This document shows, piece after piece, positions 1 to 10,783 of a stretch of DNA of 64,000 nucleotides. Every line of letters begins with the position of its first letter. Within the stretch, counting starts at the first letter, position 1. The position numbers and the translations under genes are program-made. The DNA comes from Heliocybe sulcata (taxonomy: Eukaryota; Basidiomycota; Agaricomycetes; Gloeophyllales; Gloeophyllaceae). Location of the stretch: positions 110,239-174,238 of the forward strand of contig ML213532.1 in NCBI GenBank assembly GCA_004369045.1, in the 5' to 3' direction. A model generated the notes under the pieces. It was given only the letters and a program-made list of their open reading frames with translations, searched no databases and was not told the origin of the DNA.

Positions 1-1330
1 TCGACCCAGCGTTGTGAGATATCAGAAGTCACTCCGTGTAAACGGCCTTCTAGTATGACAATAGGGCGGATGGGAGTGACCACCTCCATGCTGGCCCCGA
101 TTGAGATACTCGGCTGTCACCCGTGAAGGCCAGAACCACGAGCTGGGACGAGGCAGAGTCATAAGGACGGTAGCCACCAAGTACACCCGACTTGCACCAA
201 CTTGAAAGAGCGACGTAGATGTCCAGTCCGAAGAAGATACCGTCTATGGATTGCACGGTTACCTGGTGATCGCGCCCGGTTTGAGTTCGAAGACAGGAAG
301 CAATACAATGGCATCCAGATTGTTGGACTTGCGACACGCCTGGGAGACTCACAGTCTTGATCCAAGGGAGACCAAGAAGCGTATCTTAGACACAAAAATC
401 AGCGCGTGTAATATATTCAATGGACGGAATGCGCTCTCTAGACTGGCTGAAGCTCGTCGCCAGCCAAGTCGAATCGTGGATACCTACTTCCCCGTTCCAG
501 ACGCATTCTGGGTTTCAATTTGAGAAAGGCTGCTGTGTGACAATAGGATGGCCGAGATCTGGCCACTCGTCGCCGTGTCCTTCATTACCTGCTTCATAGA
601 GACAGAATCAACACGCGCTAGGCATTTCAGAAAAAACGGGAACGACTCACCAAATATTCTGCCGATGGAAGTGAATATGTTCTCGCCTCAATATTGAGGT
701 CCTCTTGGACACTAGTGTGACGACAGAGAGACGCCGGAGCCAGACGAGAAAGACCGAAGTACGCTGCGACGAAGAAGGCCTTGGGTGGCGTAGTACAGGG
801 AAAGGTACACGACAATGACGAGACTATCCTGACCCCGCAAATGGTCCAATGACGGGTGGCAGAAGGGACGAAGGCAGCAACATAGAAATCGCTCACAAAC
901 CGAGGGGTGCCAGTACCAGATCTACCAGCCAACTTTCCAGCATCGATGCGCTCCATTGCGAGATCGCCAGGCACTCTGTCCAGCTGACCGCCAATGAGGA
1001 AGATACCACCCTTTTACAAGTGACAAGCTCGGGCGGATCGAGGAATTACAAACCTCAACAATGCTGCTAAAAGATCATGACCTTCCTCTCGTGAGCTGAA
1101 CTTGGTCAGCTTGACGATGACTGGAGAGACGCTAGTCCAGTTGAGTTTATAGATTATATCCGAGCTGGATGTCGCGCACGCGCAGTCGAGACGATCCCAG
1201 CGCCGTCCATACCGGCCAATGCAAGTGTGTACATCCAGTGCCGAAATAAATCTCCAACTATTCCATGGACATGCGGCCTCGGGTCTTGACGTGACGGCGA
1301 GTTCGTCCGAGTCGACTGGTCCAGCTTGAA
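1..1330 (-). repeat. Degenerate flank module downstream of family X copy 1
   Basis: No intact gene is visible. The stretch consists of blocks that recur elsewhere in the window. The block near 40-110 (gacttctgatatctc... and an inverted 'ggccttctagtatgacaat' motif) recurs near 3840, 8030, 24960 and 28500. The block near 640-680 (caccaaatattctgccgatgg) recurs near 8575, 24545 and 28125. The block at 1020-1080 recurs at 27640-27690. Short open frames here are not conserved between the copies. Confidence 0.6.
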
Positions 1331-1406
1331 TTGGTCCTAACTTCCGGAGTCACTACATGCAAATCAAAGCACAATATAAGCATAGAAGCGAAAAGGACAG
1401 GGCATA

Positions 1407-2677
1407 TCAGCTCATGTTTGAACCTCTTCCGAGAGATCCACTTGTGTGCTCAGCCTCATTATCGAACAGAATCGCCAGCGCTCTCGCTAATGGGCCGGTT
1501 GCTTCACTGCCCCGCTGCGGCCGATCGACATCAACCGACCACGGAGCCCAATGACGACGGACTCTACGCGTCATAGCCAAGCTTCCCTCCTTGGGTTCTG
1601 CCATCCCGGAGGCATCAAAGCCCTCTGTCTTTGTCAAATCGATGAGCTTGACGATACGGACAACGACGGTTCGGGCACCCTTGTGCTCCGGCAGAGTCGA
1701 GCGTTCGAACTGAACCAGAGCTCTCCCTGGAGATTATAGAGCTGCTCGTAAATAGCCCATGCCAAGGACAATTGTATACCCATACCTGCATATGGCCTGC
1801 AATAGATGCTCTTAAAGGTTCCGGTGGTTCTCGATTCACGGACCTTGACCGATAACAGGTTCTGCAAGCGAAGCCGTTCTCCAGCTAAGCTTCCTATAAT
1901 CCAAAGCATCAAAGCGGGGCTTTGAAGATCCACAAGAAATGTCTGTCCGAACTTCCAAATGAGAACACTACCGGTGGCTGGATGGAGTATCTGCTTCCCG
2001 TGGGAGGCAGAAATGGTCAGGGCAGCATACAACACCTTGGCGGTTACTAACTTCTCGGAGATAAGGTATGCACGGAGCCCAGAGTACCGTGACAAGCGAG
2101 CGATATCGAAGAGCGATATATTCCATGTCCTGCCGTCTGGCAGCTGCAAGTCCCGCCCGTTTGGAAAGATAGCCGGGTCGGAGGATGTCGTGATGCGAAA
2201 GCGGACTTGGCCTGATAGGGGCGGCGCATCCGGGTCGAGATGCCAGTACAGGAACCCCTGAGCATCCGGAGGGAACGGTACAGTGTTCCCACCTGGTCCG
2301 AAATAGCGCATTGAAAGCCCAGGTTGTTCAGGTGCCACTGGAAAGCGCACAAATTTGTTCACTCGTCCACTAAGATCAACAAAGTCCTCAGCATCTAGTC
2401 GGGTCTGGTTCAGAGTGCGTAATAGTATGGCTGAGTTTCTGCGGAGCCCTGCAGCGGTGATAGCACGGATGTTGGACTGGGGGAGGCGATGTTTGTCTTG
2501 ATAGACGAGCCCTTTCGGCCCAGATTGCCACCGCTTCTGCATAAGAGTATTGTTTGCAGATGAGAGGCAGGGCGAGAACCTGTTCTGGTAGCCCGGACGC
2601 TTTTTGTTGCAAACATCTCGCCAACGACGAAGCGTCAGTTTCGACGCGTTGATTATTCCGTTCATAGGTGCCGCCAT
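1407..2677 (-). CDS. Family X protein, copy 1 (unknown function, two exons)
   Basis: Two-exon gene. Exon 1 runs 2677-1786, the intron 1785-1727 (GTATGG donor, CAG acceptor), and exon 2 1726-1407, giving 403 aa. The start is the ATG of MAAPMNG, the position conserved in most copies. The first 55 residues are basic and end in QKRW, resembling a mitochondrial presequence. The core contains GFLYWHLDPDAPPLSG, the LQLPDG and WNISLF motifs and IWKFGQ. Exon 2 contains LPEHKG and ALAILFDNEA. I do not recognise a catalytic motif. I recall related uncharacterised proteins in Agaricomycetes but cannot verify this here. It is transcribed leftward, behind a promoter shared with the other copies. Confidence 0.8.
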
Positions 2678-2689
2678 TTTGTAAATCTG

Positions 2690-2880
2690 CTGCGCGAGAA
2701 TGTGACTCGGGAGGACAGCCTTATACCCGACGATAACATACCGGCGTAGGGAGATTTTCAGAGTTCGAAGTGCGAACCAACTTGCGCGGTGAGTTTGTCA
2801 CGGTCACGTGACGTCGAACGATATCCAAGACGTCATGCGACGGGATATCAGCGAAGATATAATCGAATTTTTTACTATGC
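2690..2880 (-). promoter_or_regulatory. Family X copy 1 promoter block
   Basis: The conserved upstream block reads, toward the gene: GATATC elements, a CRE-like TGACGTC, the inverted repeat GTCACG-N4-CGTGAC, then CACCGCGCAA, TTCGAACTCTGAAA and a TATAAGG box (complement near 2718-2724). The same order of elements precedes the other copies, so it is probably the functional promoter. Confidence 0.65.
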
Positions 2881-4480
2881 TCACTACTGATCATGAGCAC
2901 TACTGAGTACTTATTTGTAGTCCAAGGAAGAGCCAGTACCAGTCCTAAGGCCTAAGGCCTAGAGAGCCAGTCTCCTGTTACTGTAAGTCTGCAAACGATC
3001 TGTGCGTACAGATCAAGCCTAATGTGAACTCTTTCTAGAAAACGATTTCTGTCCGTATGAGCTGACAGATGTCGGTACTAATACATACGATCGCTTGCGT
3101 GGCATTCAATTGCACTGTAAGTGCATAATATCCCCTGTGCTATGATACTGTTCAACACAGTAATATTTATGTTACCTCAAGAACGGGGCTCGTAAACTAC
3201 CGCCTTCCGTGGCCTCTCGGCACATTTACCCTCCATCACTGCACGAGATCTCGACCCTGTCTCGCCTGCCATCCAACATTTGAGGAATGCCCTTGCGGGG
3301 TTGCAGATCAAGGAGACACGCGGGCCCGTACTGACGGATGGTAAGACACCGCGGTTTATTGTTTGGGTCGCTGACTGACGTTACAGTATCTTCGTGCAGA
3401 GTAGCAGAACGAGACTTTAGGCTTGCGCTTGCGGAATCAAAAACCAATTTAGGATCGGCGTACAAGAAGAGAGACACTGCAGTCGAGAGCGGGAGCGCCC
3501 GTAGTCAGACAAGGAGCGGGTATCGCACGTTCGCGAACGTGTACTTCCGAACTTCCAACACCCTTGTCGATCGGTCGTCTTGACACGTCGAAGTTAATCC
3601 GCTCTGAGCAGTCTTACGGCGGGATGACGGACTCTAACACGTTCCTGTGTCACATCCTCAACGACGGTCTGTATGAGGCATAACAGCATCTTCGCTGTTC
3701 AGCCACGGCTTCGGACTGGGCAGTGCATTCAAGAGAAAATGAAGTACAATCGCTGCGCTGTGGCACACTAGACTGACCACGCACCTTACGAGTACGGAGG
3801 ACACCGCAATGCAGCCTCCTGACTTGTCAGAAGTCAATCAGTGAAGGCGGCCGTAATATGACAACAGGGCCGACGTGAGTGCCCAACTCTACCCCGGCCA
3901 CAATCGTGATATTCGGCTGTCTCGCGCGAAGGCGAGAACCATGGGCTGCGACGATCGAACTCGGTTTGAGATCGAAGGCAGGCAGCAATACGATGGCATT
4001 CAAATCGTTGGACTTGCGACAAGCCGTACTCAACCTCCTTCTAGAGCCACTCCAGACGAATTTTGAGTTTCAATTGGAGGGAGGCTGCCATGTGACGATA
4101 GGATGGCAGAAAAGTGGGCTACTTGTCGCTGCTGCCTTCATTGCGTCGCTTCCGAAAGACAGGACCAGACAGTGGCAACCCGAGCTTTGTAGGCGTTCAA
4201 TAGTGGACGGGTGATAACCATCCAGCGAACCTCAGCGTTGGTACAAGTACCTTCACATTGTCAGCACGACAACGACTCGAGAGACACTAGTTTAGTCCGG
4301 ATTATCTTCGAGCGGAACGGTTCCAAGTGCACGTCCATACCAGCCATGTAAGCGGGTATCATTATCCGAGCGCCGAAATAAATCTCCGAGTATTCCATGG
4401 ACATGCGGCCTCGGGTCTCGACGTGACGGCGATTTCGTCAACTGGTCCAACTTGAATTGGTTCTAAGTTCCGGAGTCACT
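2881..4480 (-). repeat. Repeat flank between family X copies 1 and 2
   Basis: No intact gene is visible. The part near 2920-3080 is the distal upstream block shared by all units (ctgacagatgtcggt, catacgatcgcttgcgt). The part at 3190-3470 is a relic of the small-peptide block: it holds the cccgtactga end followed by a GTAAGA splice-donor-like site. The part at 3800-3930 repeats the gacttctgatatc-type module. The part at 4377-4440 (ccatggacatgcggcctcggg) is the 'type I' 3' flank also found after copies 1, 4 and 5. Confidence 0.6.
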
Positions 4481-4544
4481 ACATGCAAATCAAAGCACAA
4501 GATAAGCATAGAAGCGAAGAGGACAGGGCATATCAGCTCATGTT

Positions 4545-5809
4545 TCAACCCCTTCCGCGAGATCCACCGGTGTGCTCAGCTTCATTATCGAACAGAATGG
4601 CCAGCGCTCTGGATGAGGGGCCCGGTGATTCGCTCCCCGGCTGAGGCCGATCGACATCAACCGACCACGGAGTCCAATGACGACCGGGCTTACGCATCAT
4701 AACCAAGTCGCCCTTCTTGGGCTCCGGCATCCCGAAGGCCTCATCAGGGTCCTCTGACTTTGTCAATTCGATGATTTTGACGATACGGAGGACGACGGTT
4801 CGGGTGCCCTTGTGCTCCGGTAGTGTCGAGCGTTCGAACTGGACCAGAGTTCTCCCTGAAGATTATAGGGCCGCTCGTAAGTCTTTCAGGCCAAAAACGC
4901 TTGTAGGAACATACCTGTGTATGGCGTGTGCTTGACTCTCTTGCTTACCCCATTACTTCCCGATTCGCGAACCCGGATCGAGAACAGGTGCTGGACATGA
5001 AACCGTTCTGCCACAAAGCTTCCTATAACCCAAAGATGCAAATGGATGCTTCCAAGATCCGCAAGAAATGTTTGTCCGAATTTCCAAATGAAAATGCTAA
5101 CAGTGGCTGGATGGAGTATCTCCTTCCCGTTGGAGGCAGAAATAGTCAGGGCAGAATACAACACCTTGGCGGTTACTAACTTCTCGCAGATAAGATAAAC
5201 CCGGAGCCCAGAGTATGCTGATCGGCGAGCAATGTTGAAGAGCGATATATTCCAGGTCCCGCCGTCTGGCAGCTGCAGGTCCCGCCCATTTGGAAAGGTA
5301 GCCGGGTCGGAGGATGTCGTGATGCGAAAGCGGACTTGACCTGATAGGGGCGGCGCATCAGGGTCGAGATGCCAGTAGAGGAATCCCTGAGCATCCAGAG
5401 GGAATGGTATATTATTTTGGAAATAGCGCAATTGAAGCGTAGGTTGTTCGGGTGCCATTGGAAAGCGCACATTTTTCCTTGCTGGCCCAGTAAGATCAGC
5501 AAAGTCTCCAGCATCCAGTCGAGTCTTGTCCAGGGTACGCAGTAGCAGAGTTGAGGTGCGGAGCACTGCAGCTGTGGTAGCCTGGATGTTGGACTGGGGA
5601 AGACGATGTCTGTCTTGATAGACGAGCCCCTTCGTCCCAGATACCCACCGCTTCTGCACAACAGTATTGGATGTAGATGGCAGGTAGGGCGATAACCTGT
5701 TCTCGCCGCGGACTGAAACAGAGACGAGATGCTTGCTGTTGCCAACATCTCTCCAATGACGAAGCGTCAGTTTCGATGCGTTGATTATTCCGTTCGTAGG
5801 TGCCGCCAT
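4545..5809 (-). CDS. Family X protein, copy 2 (unknown function, two exons)
   Basis: Exon 1 spans 5809-4915, the intron 4914-4856 (GTATGT...CAG) and exon 2 4855-4545, giving 401 aa. It begins MAAPTNG. The N-terminus is basic and contains SVRGEN followed by VQKRWVS, a presequence-like end. The core has GFLYWHLDPDAPP, LQLPDGG, WNISLF and IWKFGQ. Exon 2 has LPEHKGTRTVVL and ALAILFDNEAEH. The frame is intact. It lies head-to-tail with copy 1, about 2 kb away. Its closest relative in the window is copy 4, which shares the SVRGENRLSPY segment. Function is unknown. Confidence 0.8.
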
Positions 5810-5829
5810 TTCGTGAATCTGCTGCGCGA

Positions 5830-6010
5830 GAATGAGACTCGGGAGGACGCCCTTATACTCGACGAGACTTACCGGCGTAGGGAGATTTTCAGAGTTCGGA
5901 GTGCGAACCAACTTGCGCGGTCAGTTTGTCTCGAGCACGTGCCCTCGAACGATATTTGATGACGTCACGCGACGGGATATCAGCGAAGATATCATCCAAT
6001 GTCTTTTGTT
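5830..6010 (-). promoter_or_regulatory. Family X copy 2 promoter block
   Basis: This is the same element order as at copy 1: GATATC, GCGTGACGTCATCA, then a mutated version of the inverted repeat (cacgtgctcgagac), ACCGCGCAAG, TTCGCACTCCGAACTCTGAAA and a TATAAGG box near 5851-5857 (complement). Confidence 0.6.
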
Positions 6011-6177
6011 ATGTCACTACTGAGTACTTATGTGTAGTCCAAGGAAGAGCCAGTACCAGTACTAGAGAGCCATTCTCATGTTACCGTAAGTTTGCAAATG
6101 GTCTGTGCGTATAGATCAAGTCTGCGGTATGTGAACTCTTCCTAGAACCGTATGAGCTGACGGATGTCGGTCCTAAT

Positions 6178-7128
6178 AGTCTTGTGAAGACTTTCGATAG
6201 CGCTGGCAGTGGCTCCCGAAATTTAGAATTCCCACACAGCCACCGGCCTAATGAAGTAAGACTTGACGAATCCGGCATAAGCGAGTGACCTCTGTGGCTG
6301 AGCCTCATCGTATGCGGGCCCTGGGGCTGTCTGTAAAGCTCTCGGACGGCTATATGCACTGTAAAATATCCTCTAGAGTGTCTTAATGGAAGCTTGTTGT
6401 TTCTTGTTTACAATCTGCTCGTCAAGACATTTCCGCCATTCAGCTAAGCTTTCGCCGTGAGTATAACAATTGTCGTAAGACAGGACCAAGCCACAGGTGC
6501 GACAGAGTTGAGTTTCACCTGCATAGCTTCAGGAGAGAGATTACAGAGAAAATACCAGCCCCATTTGACACGCGAGCGAAACATATGCTCCTTAACAAGG
6601 CGGTCGGCTTCAGCATCGATAAGTTCCAAGATGCGTCGGACTGCGAACTGATCAACCGCTGAGTTCTTACCGATGGTAGGAGTAATCAATCCAGTTATAT
6701 GCACCAGAATAGAAGGCGTAGATGCATCCTACAATGCATATTCGGGCAGTACGGCTTGCATATCCGGGGCTAGCTTATCCTTCTCGCCGTGACGATGCTG
6801 GTGCAGGTAGCCAACAATATCCACAGGGCGGCCCCTGTGTCTGTAGTATAGTCCTTGGTTCATTTGAGACAATTCTAAACAGGTGGTACATGTTGCTACA
6901 CGAATACTACAGCCCTTAGAGATTCTTGAGCTCGAGCGTGAGATCTCTCGATCAGATGTAAAATTACTCGATTAAGTAAGTCTTAACATACGGAGATGCC
7001 CGAAAAGTTGACATGCGAAGCTTTGGGGGGCCACTGCCAACGCTATCGGGACCCTACACAAGTCTCCCTGTGAACTCCCGTTGCCCGCCTACTCGGAGTC
7101 ACTGAGGAGACGTCCGCCAGCAAGTCTA
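6178..7128. mobile_element. 951-bp insertion with 9-bp target-site duplication
   Basis: The 9-mer GGTCCTAAT occurs at 6169-6177 and again at 7129-7137. In the homologous flanks of other units (for example the complement of 32190-32270) the sequence runs uninterrupted across a single copy of this 9-mer, so those units are empty sites. The ends are only weakly inverted (TAGTCTTG versus TAGACTTG). The class is uncertain; the 8-9 bp duplication would fit a non-autonomous hAT-like DNA transposon. It contains one coding-like open frame on the minus strand. Confidence 0.75.
6444..6704 (-). pseudogene. ORF fragment inside the 951-bp insertion
   Basis: An open frame of about 86 codons without an ATG near its 5' end. 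It contains LIDAEADRLVKEHMF and WGWYFLCNLSPEAM, which look like real protein rather than random translation. It is probably a remnant of a gene carried or captured by the element. I cannot assign a family. Confidence 0.4.
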
Positions 7129-7137
7129 GGTCCTAAT

Positions 7138-9523
7138 GCATACGATCGCTTGCGTCGCATCCAATTGTACATACTGTACGTGAATAATATCCTCTGTCAT
7201 TTTACTGTACAGCCCGCTGTGATGTTATTTCAAGAACGGGGCTCGCAACGCACTTCCGCCTTCCGCCGCCTCTCGACTCAGTCGCACTCGACAACTGCAC
7301 GAGATCTCAACCCTGTCTCACCTGCCGTCTAGAATTTGAGGAACGCCCTTACGAGGTTGCACACCGAGGAGACACGGGGGCCCATGCCGTGCCCATACTG
7401 ACGGATGGTAAGACACTGCAGTGGTTGTTTGCGTCGCGGGCTGACAATATTTTGTGCCGAGTAGCGCGAGTAGAACGACTGAGATTCGCGGATTACACCT
7501 GTGGGATTGCAGCACGAATTTCGGATCAGCGTACGAGATGGGCGATAATGCGGTCGAGAGTGGGAGCACTCGGAGTCAGACAAGGAGCAGATATCGCAGA
7601 GACCGCATACCTAGTCATCGTGAACGTGTACCTCCGAGCTTTTAACATCCTTCTCGAGCCCTCGTCCTGACACGTCGGAATCAACCCGTGATGAGCAGGC
7701 TTAGGACGAGACGATGGACTCTGACACCTTCCTGCGCAACATCCTCCACGACGCTCTGTATAAGGCATAACAGCGTCTTCGCTCTGCAGCACCAGCTTCA
7801 GTCTGAGCGGGGCATCCGAGCCAAAGTGAAGTACACTCGCCGAGCTGTGGCTTAATGGACTGATCACGTACCTCTCGAATCGGAAGGATACCCTCGATCT
7901 AGCCCACTTAGATATCAGAAGTCAATCCATTTAGACGGCCTTCCAATATGACAACTAGACCGAATGCGTACCTATCGGGTCCAGAGGACACCCTCGATCC
8001 AGCCCACTGAGATATCAGAAGCCAATCCGTGTAACGGCCTTCCAATATGACAATATGCCGGACGTGAGTGCCCACCTCCATGCTGGCCACGATTGAGATA
8101 TTTGGCTGTCTCTGCGAGAACCACGTAAGTCGACGAGGAAGGCGGTAGTCATCAAGTACACCCGATCTGCAGCCGCTTGTAGGAGCGGAAAATACCGTCT
8201 ATCCATCGCACTGGTGATTGAACTCGGTTTAAGTTCGAAGACAGGAAGCGATACGACGGTATTCCTGTTGTCGGATAGTAGGAGACTCGCGGTCTGTAGC
8301 TTGGACGCGCGAATTAGTATATGCAGCATACTCAGTGAACAAAAAGCGTTTTCGAGACTGGCTGAATCTCGCAGCTAGCTAAGTAGGCACCTACTTCTCC
8401 ATTTTAGACGCATTTTCGGTCCATCGCATCGGCACCTCGAGCTAGCCCGATTCGAGGAGGCTACCGGACGGCAGAAAGCGTACTACGCGTCGCAGTGGCC
8501 TTCATTACCTTGCTTCAGAGGGACAAAATCATCATGCGCGAGACACTCAAGAATGAAACTGAAACGACTCACCAAATATTCTGCCGATGGAAGTGAATAA
8601 ACTCTTCTCACGTCGACGCAGCACCTTCGAGCCGACCGACTGACATCCTCTGCGTTCACGCTAGACTGATAACAGAGAGACGCCCGACCCTAGCTAGACC
8701 GGGACCACGCTGCGATGAGGACGGACGACCACTGACGAGGCTATCCTGGCTTCACGCCGATGTCGTCGCGGGAAGGAAAGGTGCTAGTTGGTCTCTGCTG
8801 ATATCTTGCTGTACGCAAAACGAAGCGCCAGGACGCGCCAGAATAGTAGGAAAGACGTAGGCAGCAGCGAACAAGGTCATGAACCGAGTGGGCAGCAAGA
8901 CGATGAGTGGGTAGCAAGACGACTAACTAGCATCCGAGCCAACCTTGAAACGACTCTTAAATCCAAGCTGAGACGCGCTCCACTCCAAGATCGCCAGGCA
9001 CTCTGTACACGTCCAGCTGAACCCCGATGAGGAAGACACCATCCCTTCACAAGTGACAAGATCGGGCGGATCGAGTATAAAGCTACCGGCTCGAGGCGAG
9101 GTTGCGTGTAGAGTGGTCGGCAAAGCGAAAACAGGGAGGTCGTTGCCAGCAGAGCTCGTACGGATGTATCGGGCACTGGAGGCCTTAGGTTTTGGCGATA
9201 TCGCAGCATTCGACATGTGCAGTATTCCATGAGTGACGGAGACCAGTCGTAGTGGTGACCATAACAGGAACGGAACACGCGGCTTGCTCGTCGACAGAAA
9301 ATCGGGCTTTGTTCAAACTCCATAAGAATGCAGAGTATCACATCTATTACGATCTCGTGGTCATATTCTATGTACAGATGGTATGCGTATCGGAGGAAAA
9401 GAGGAATGCAAGCTAAGCTATTATGCTACAGAGCAGGTGCAAAGCGACGATGCAGGTGCGAGTACAAGATAAAGAAAAAAAAAGAGTCACGGTAACAGAG
9501 GAAAAGAGAAGTAAACAGCCCAA
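7138..9523 (-). repeat. Repeat flank from family X copy 2 to the HAD gene 3' end
   Basis: No convincing gene is visible. The order of modules matches the inverted units on the right: the relic peptide block at 7220-7430, a tandemly doubled module at 7866-8076, the tctgccgatgg module at 8550-8600, the block at 8800-8960, then the HAD 3' downstream region at 9060-9500. The part at 9330-9500 (complement: cttgtactcgcacc, tacatagaatatgaccacgag) recurs after copies 3 and 6. Confidence 0.6.
7866..8076. repeat. Tandem duplication of about 101 bp
   Basis: Two adjacent, diverged copies (about 7866-7966 and 7967-8076). Both contain ataccctcgat/acaccctcgat, tagatatcagaag/gagatatcagaag and ggccttccaatatgacaa. 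The unit occurs once in most other flanks. Confidence 0.7.
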
Positions 9524-10783
9524 TCACAACATCACCGTAAACTTGAGCTTCATATCCTCTCCCTCCCCCACAGGCGTACACTTGACCCTCTCCATATTCT
9601 CCACAATATAATGCGCCCCGCAGTTCTCGATCTTCCTGCGCGTGTGGCTCGTGCACACGGCGATGACCGTCGCGCCGCTCGCGACGCCCGCGCGGATGCC
9701 CGACGGCGAGTCTTCGAACACGACGCACTTTTTCGCGTCAAAGCCGAGGCACTTTGCGGCGAGCAGGAAGGGGTCCGGCGCGGGCTTGCCGGCTTTGAGG
9801 CGTTTGTCGTCGGCGGTGATGGTCACGGGCGGGGGGGTGATTCCGACGCGGGTCATGCAGCCGTAGGCTGGGGAGCTTAAATCAGATTGGGATGAAAAGG
9901 ACGGTTGGGAGGACGTACCATAAGTTTTCGCACCAGAGGTGGCGACGGCGTACCTTCCCTCAGGTAGGGACTCGATCATCTTCTTCACCCCGGGCAGAAT
10001 CTTGACAGACCGATCGACACTCGACGCCTCGAGCTGCCACGCCTGGAGCATATGCTTCGCCTGCTTCGAATCCGCCGCGACGATCTCCTCCTGGTCCTCC
10101 TCCATAATCGGGTCCTCGAACACCGCGCTCTCCGACTCGGGGAGCGAGGACATGCGCAGCATGTTGCTGAGGCGCGTGCCGAAGGATTGGCGGCGGAGCG
10201 ACTGGGAGGGCTGCATGGGCGTGAAGCCCGCTAGAGCGGGGCGGGTGGAGATCGAGAACGAGCCGGAGCGCGAGGGCGGTTGAGAGGACCCGGGCGTGCG
10301 CGAGAGCTCGGGCGTCGCCGCGCCAGACGAAAGCGGCGTCGACACCATCGGCGTCCACGACTCCGGCGTCGCCGGCTGCGACCCCGGGCCGTGCAAGTTA
10401 TACGCGTCCGCAAAGTACAAAATCGACTCTTCGAATTTCTGGACTTCGTCGTCCATCTCGTGTGCGCGGATGTCGGGCTTGAACTCGGCGAGGTTGTCGA
10501 TGGCGCGCTTGCCGTGGGTGGCGGCGATGACGTGTTTTGGGTCCTGGCCGATGTCTTTTGCGACTTTGCCCCAGGCGGCTTCGACGGCTGCGATGGAGTC
10601 GGTTAGGGTGCCGTCCTGTCAACACACTTGTGTAGTTAGCGACTGGAGGAGAAGGAAAGGAAGGATACACACCATGTCGAAGAGGACGGCGTCGGCGTAG
10701 AATTCCTGCACGTTGCTGCTCTCGGGGGAGGGCGTGCGGGTCATTGCCGGTGACGATGTTGAGGATGCGACAGAGGTAGACAT
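9524..10783 (-). CDS. HAD-superfamily phosphatase, glycerol-3-phosphatase/2-deoxyglucose-6-phosphatase-like
   Basis: Three exons: 10783-10673, 10615-9919 and 9867-9524, giving 383 aa. Introns have GTGTGT/CAG and GTACGT/CAG borders. HAD motif I is LFDMDGTLTDS (nucleophile Asp36, acid/base Asp38), split by intron 1 between Met37 and Asp38. Motif II is VATSGA, the motif III Lys is in KAGKPAPDPF, and motif IV is VVFEDSPSGIRAG. The order and spacing fit Gpp1/Dog2-type small-phosphoester phosphatases of the cytosol. Unusually, a Ser/Pro-rich stretch of about 110 residues (roughly 110-225) is inserted between the cap region and motif II; yeast Gpp is about 250 aa. The substrate cannot be read from sequence. 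Pieces of its 3' end are duplicated at 23.4, 34.1 and 42.5 kb. Confidence 0.88.

Noticed and set aside
8877-9341. 154-codon minus-strand open frame downstream of the HAD gene
   Set aside because: Its homologous sequence in the right-hand units has frameshifts and stops in this frame, and no domain or signal peptide is visible. It is treated as flank sequence.
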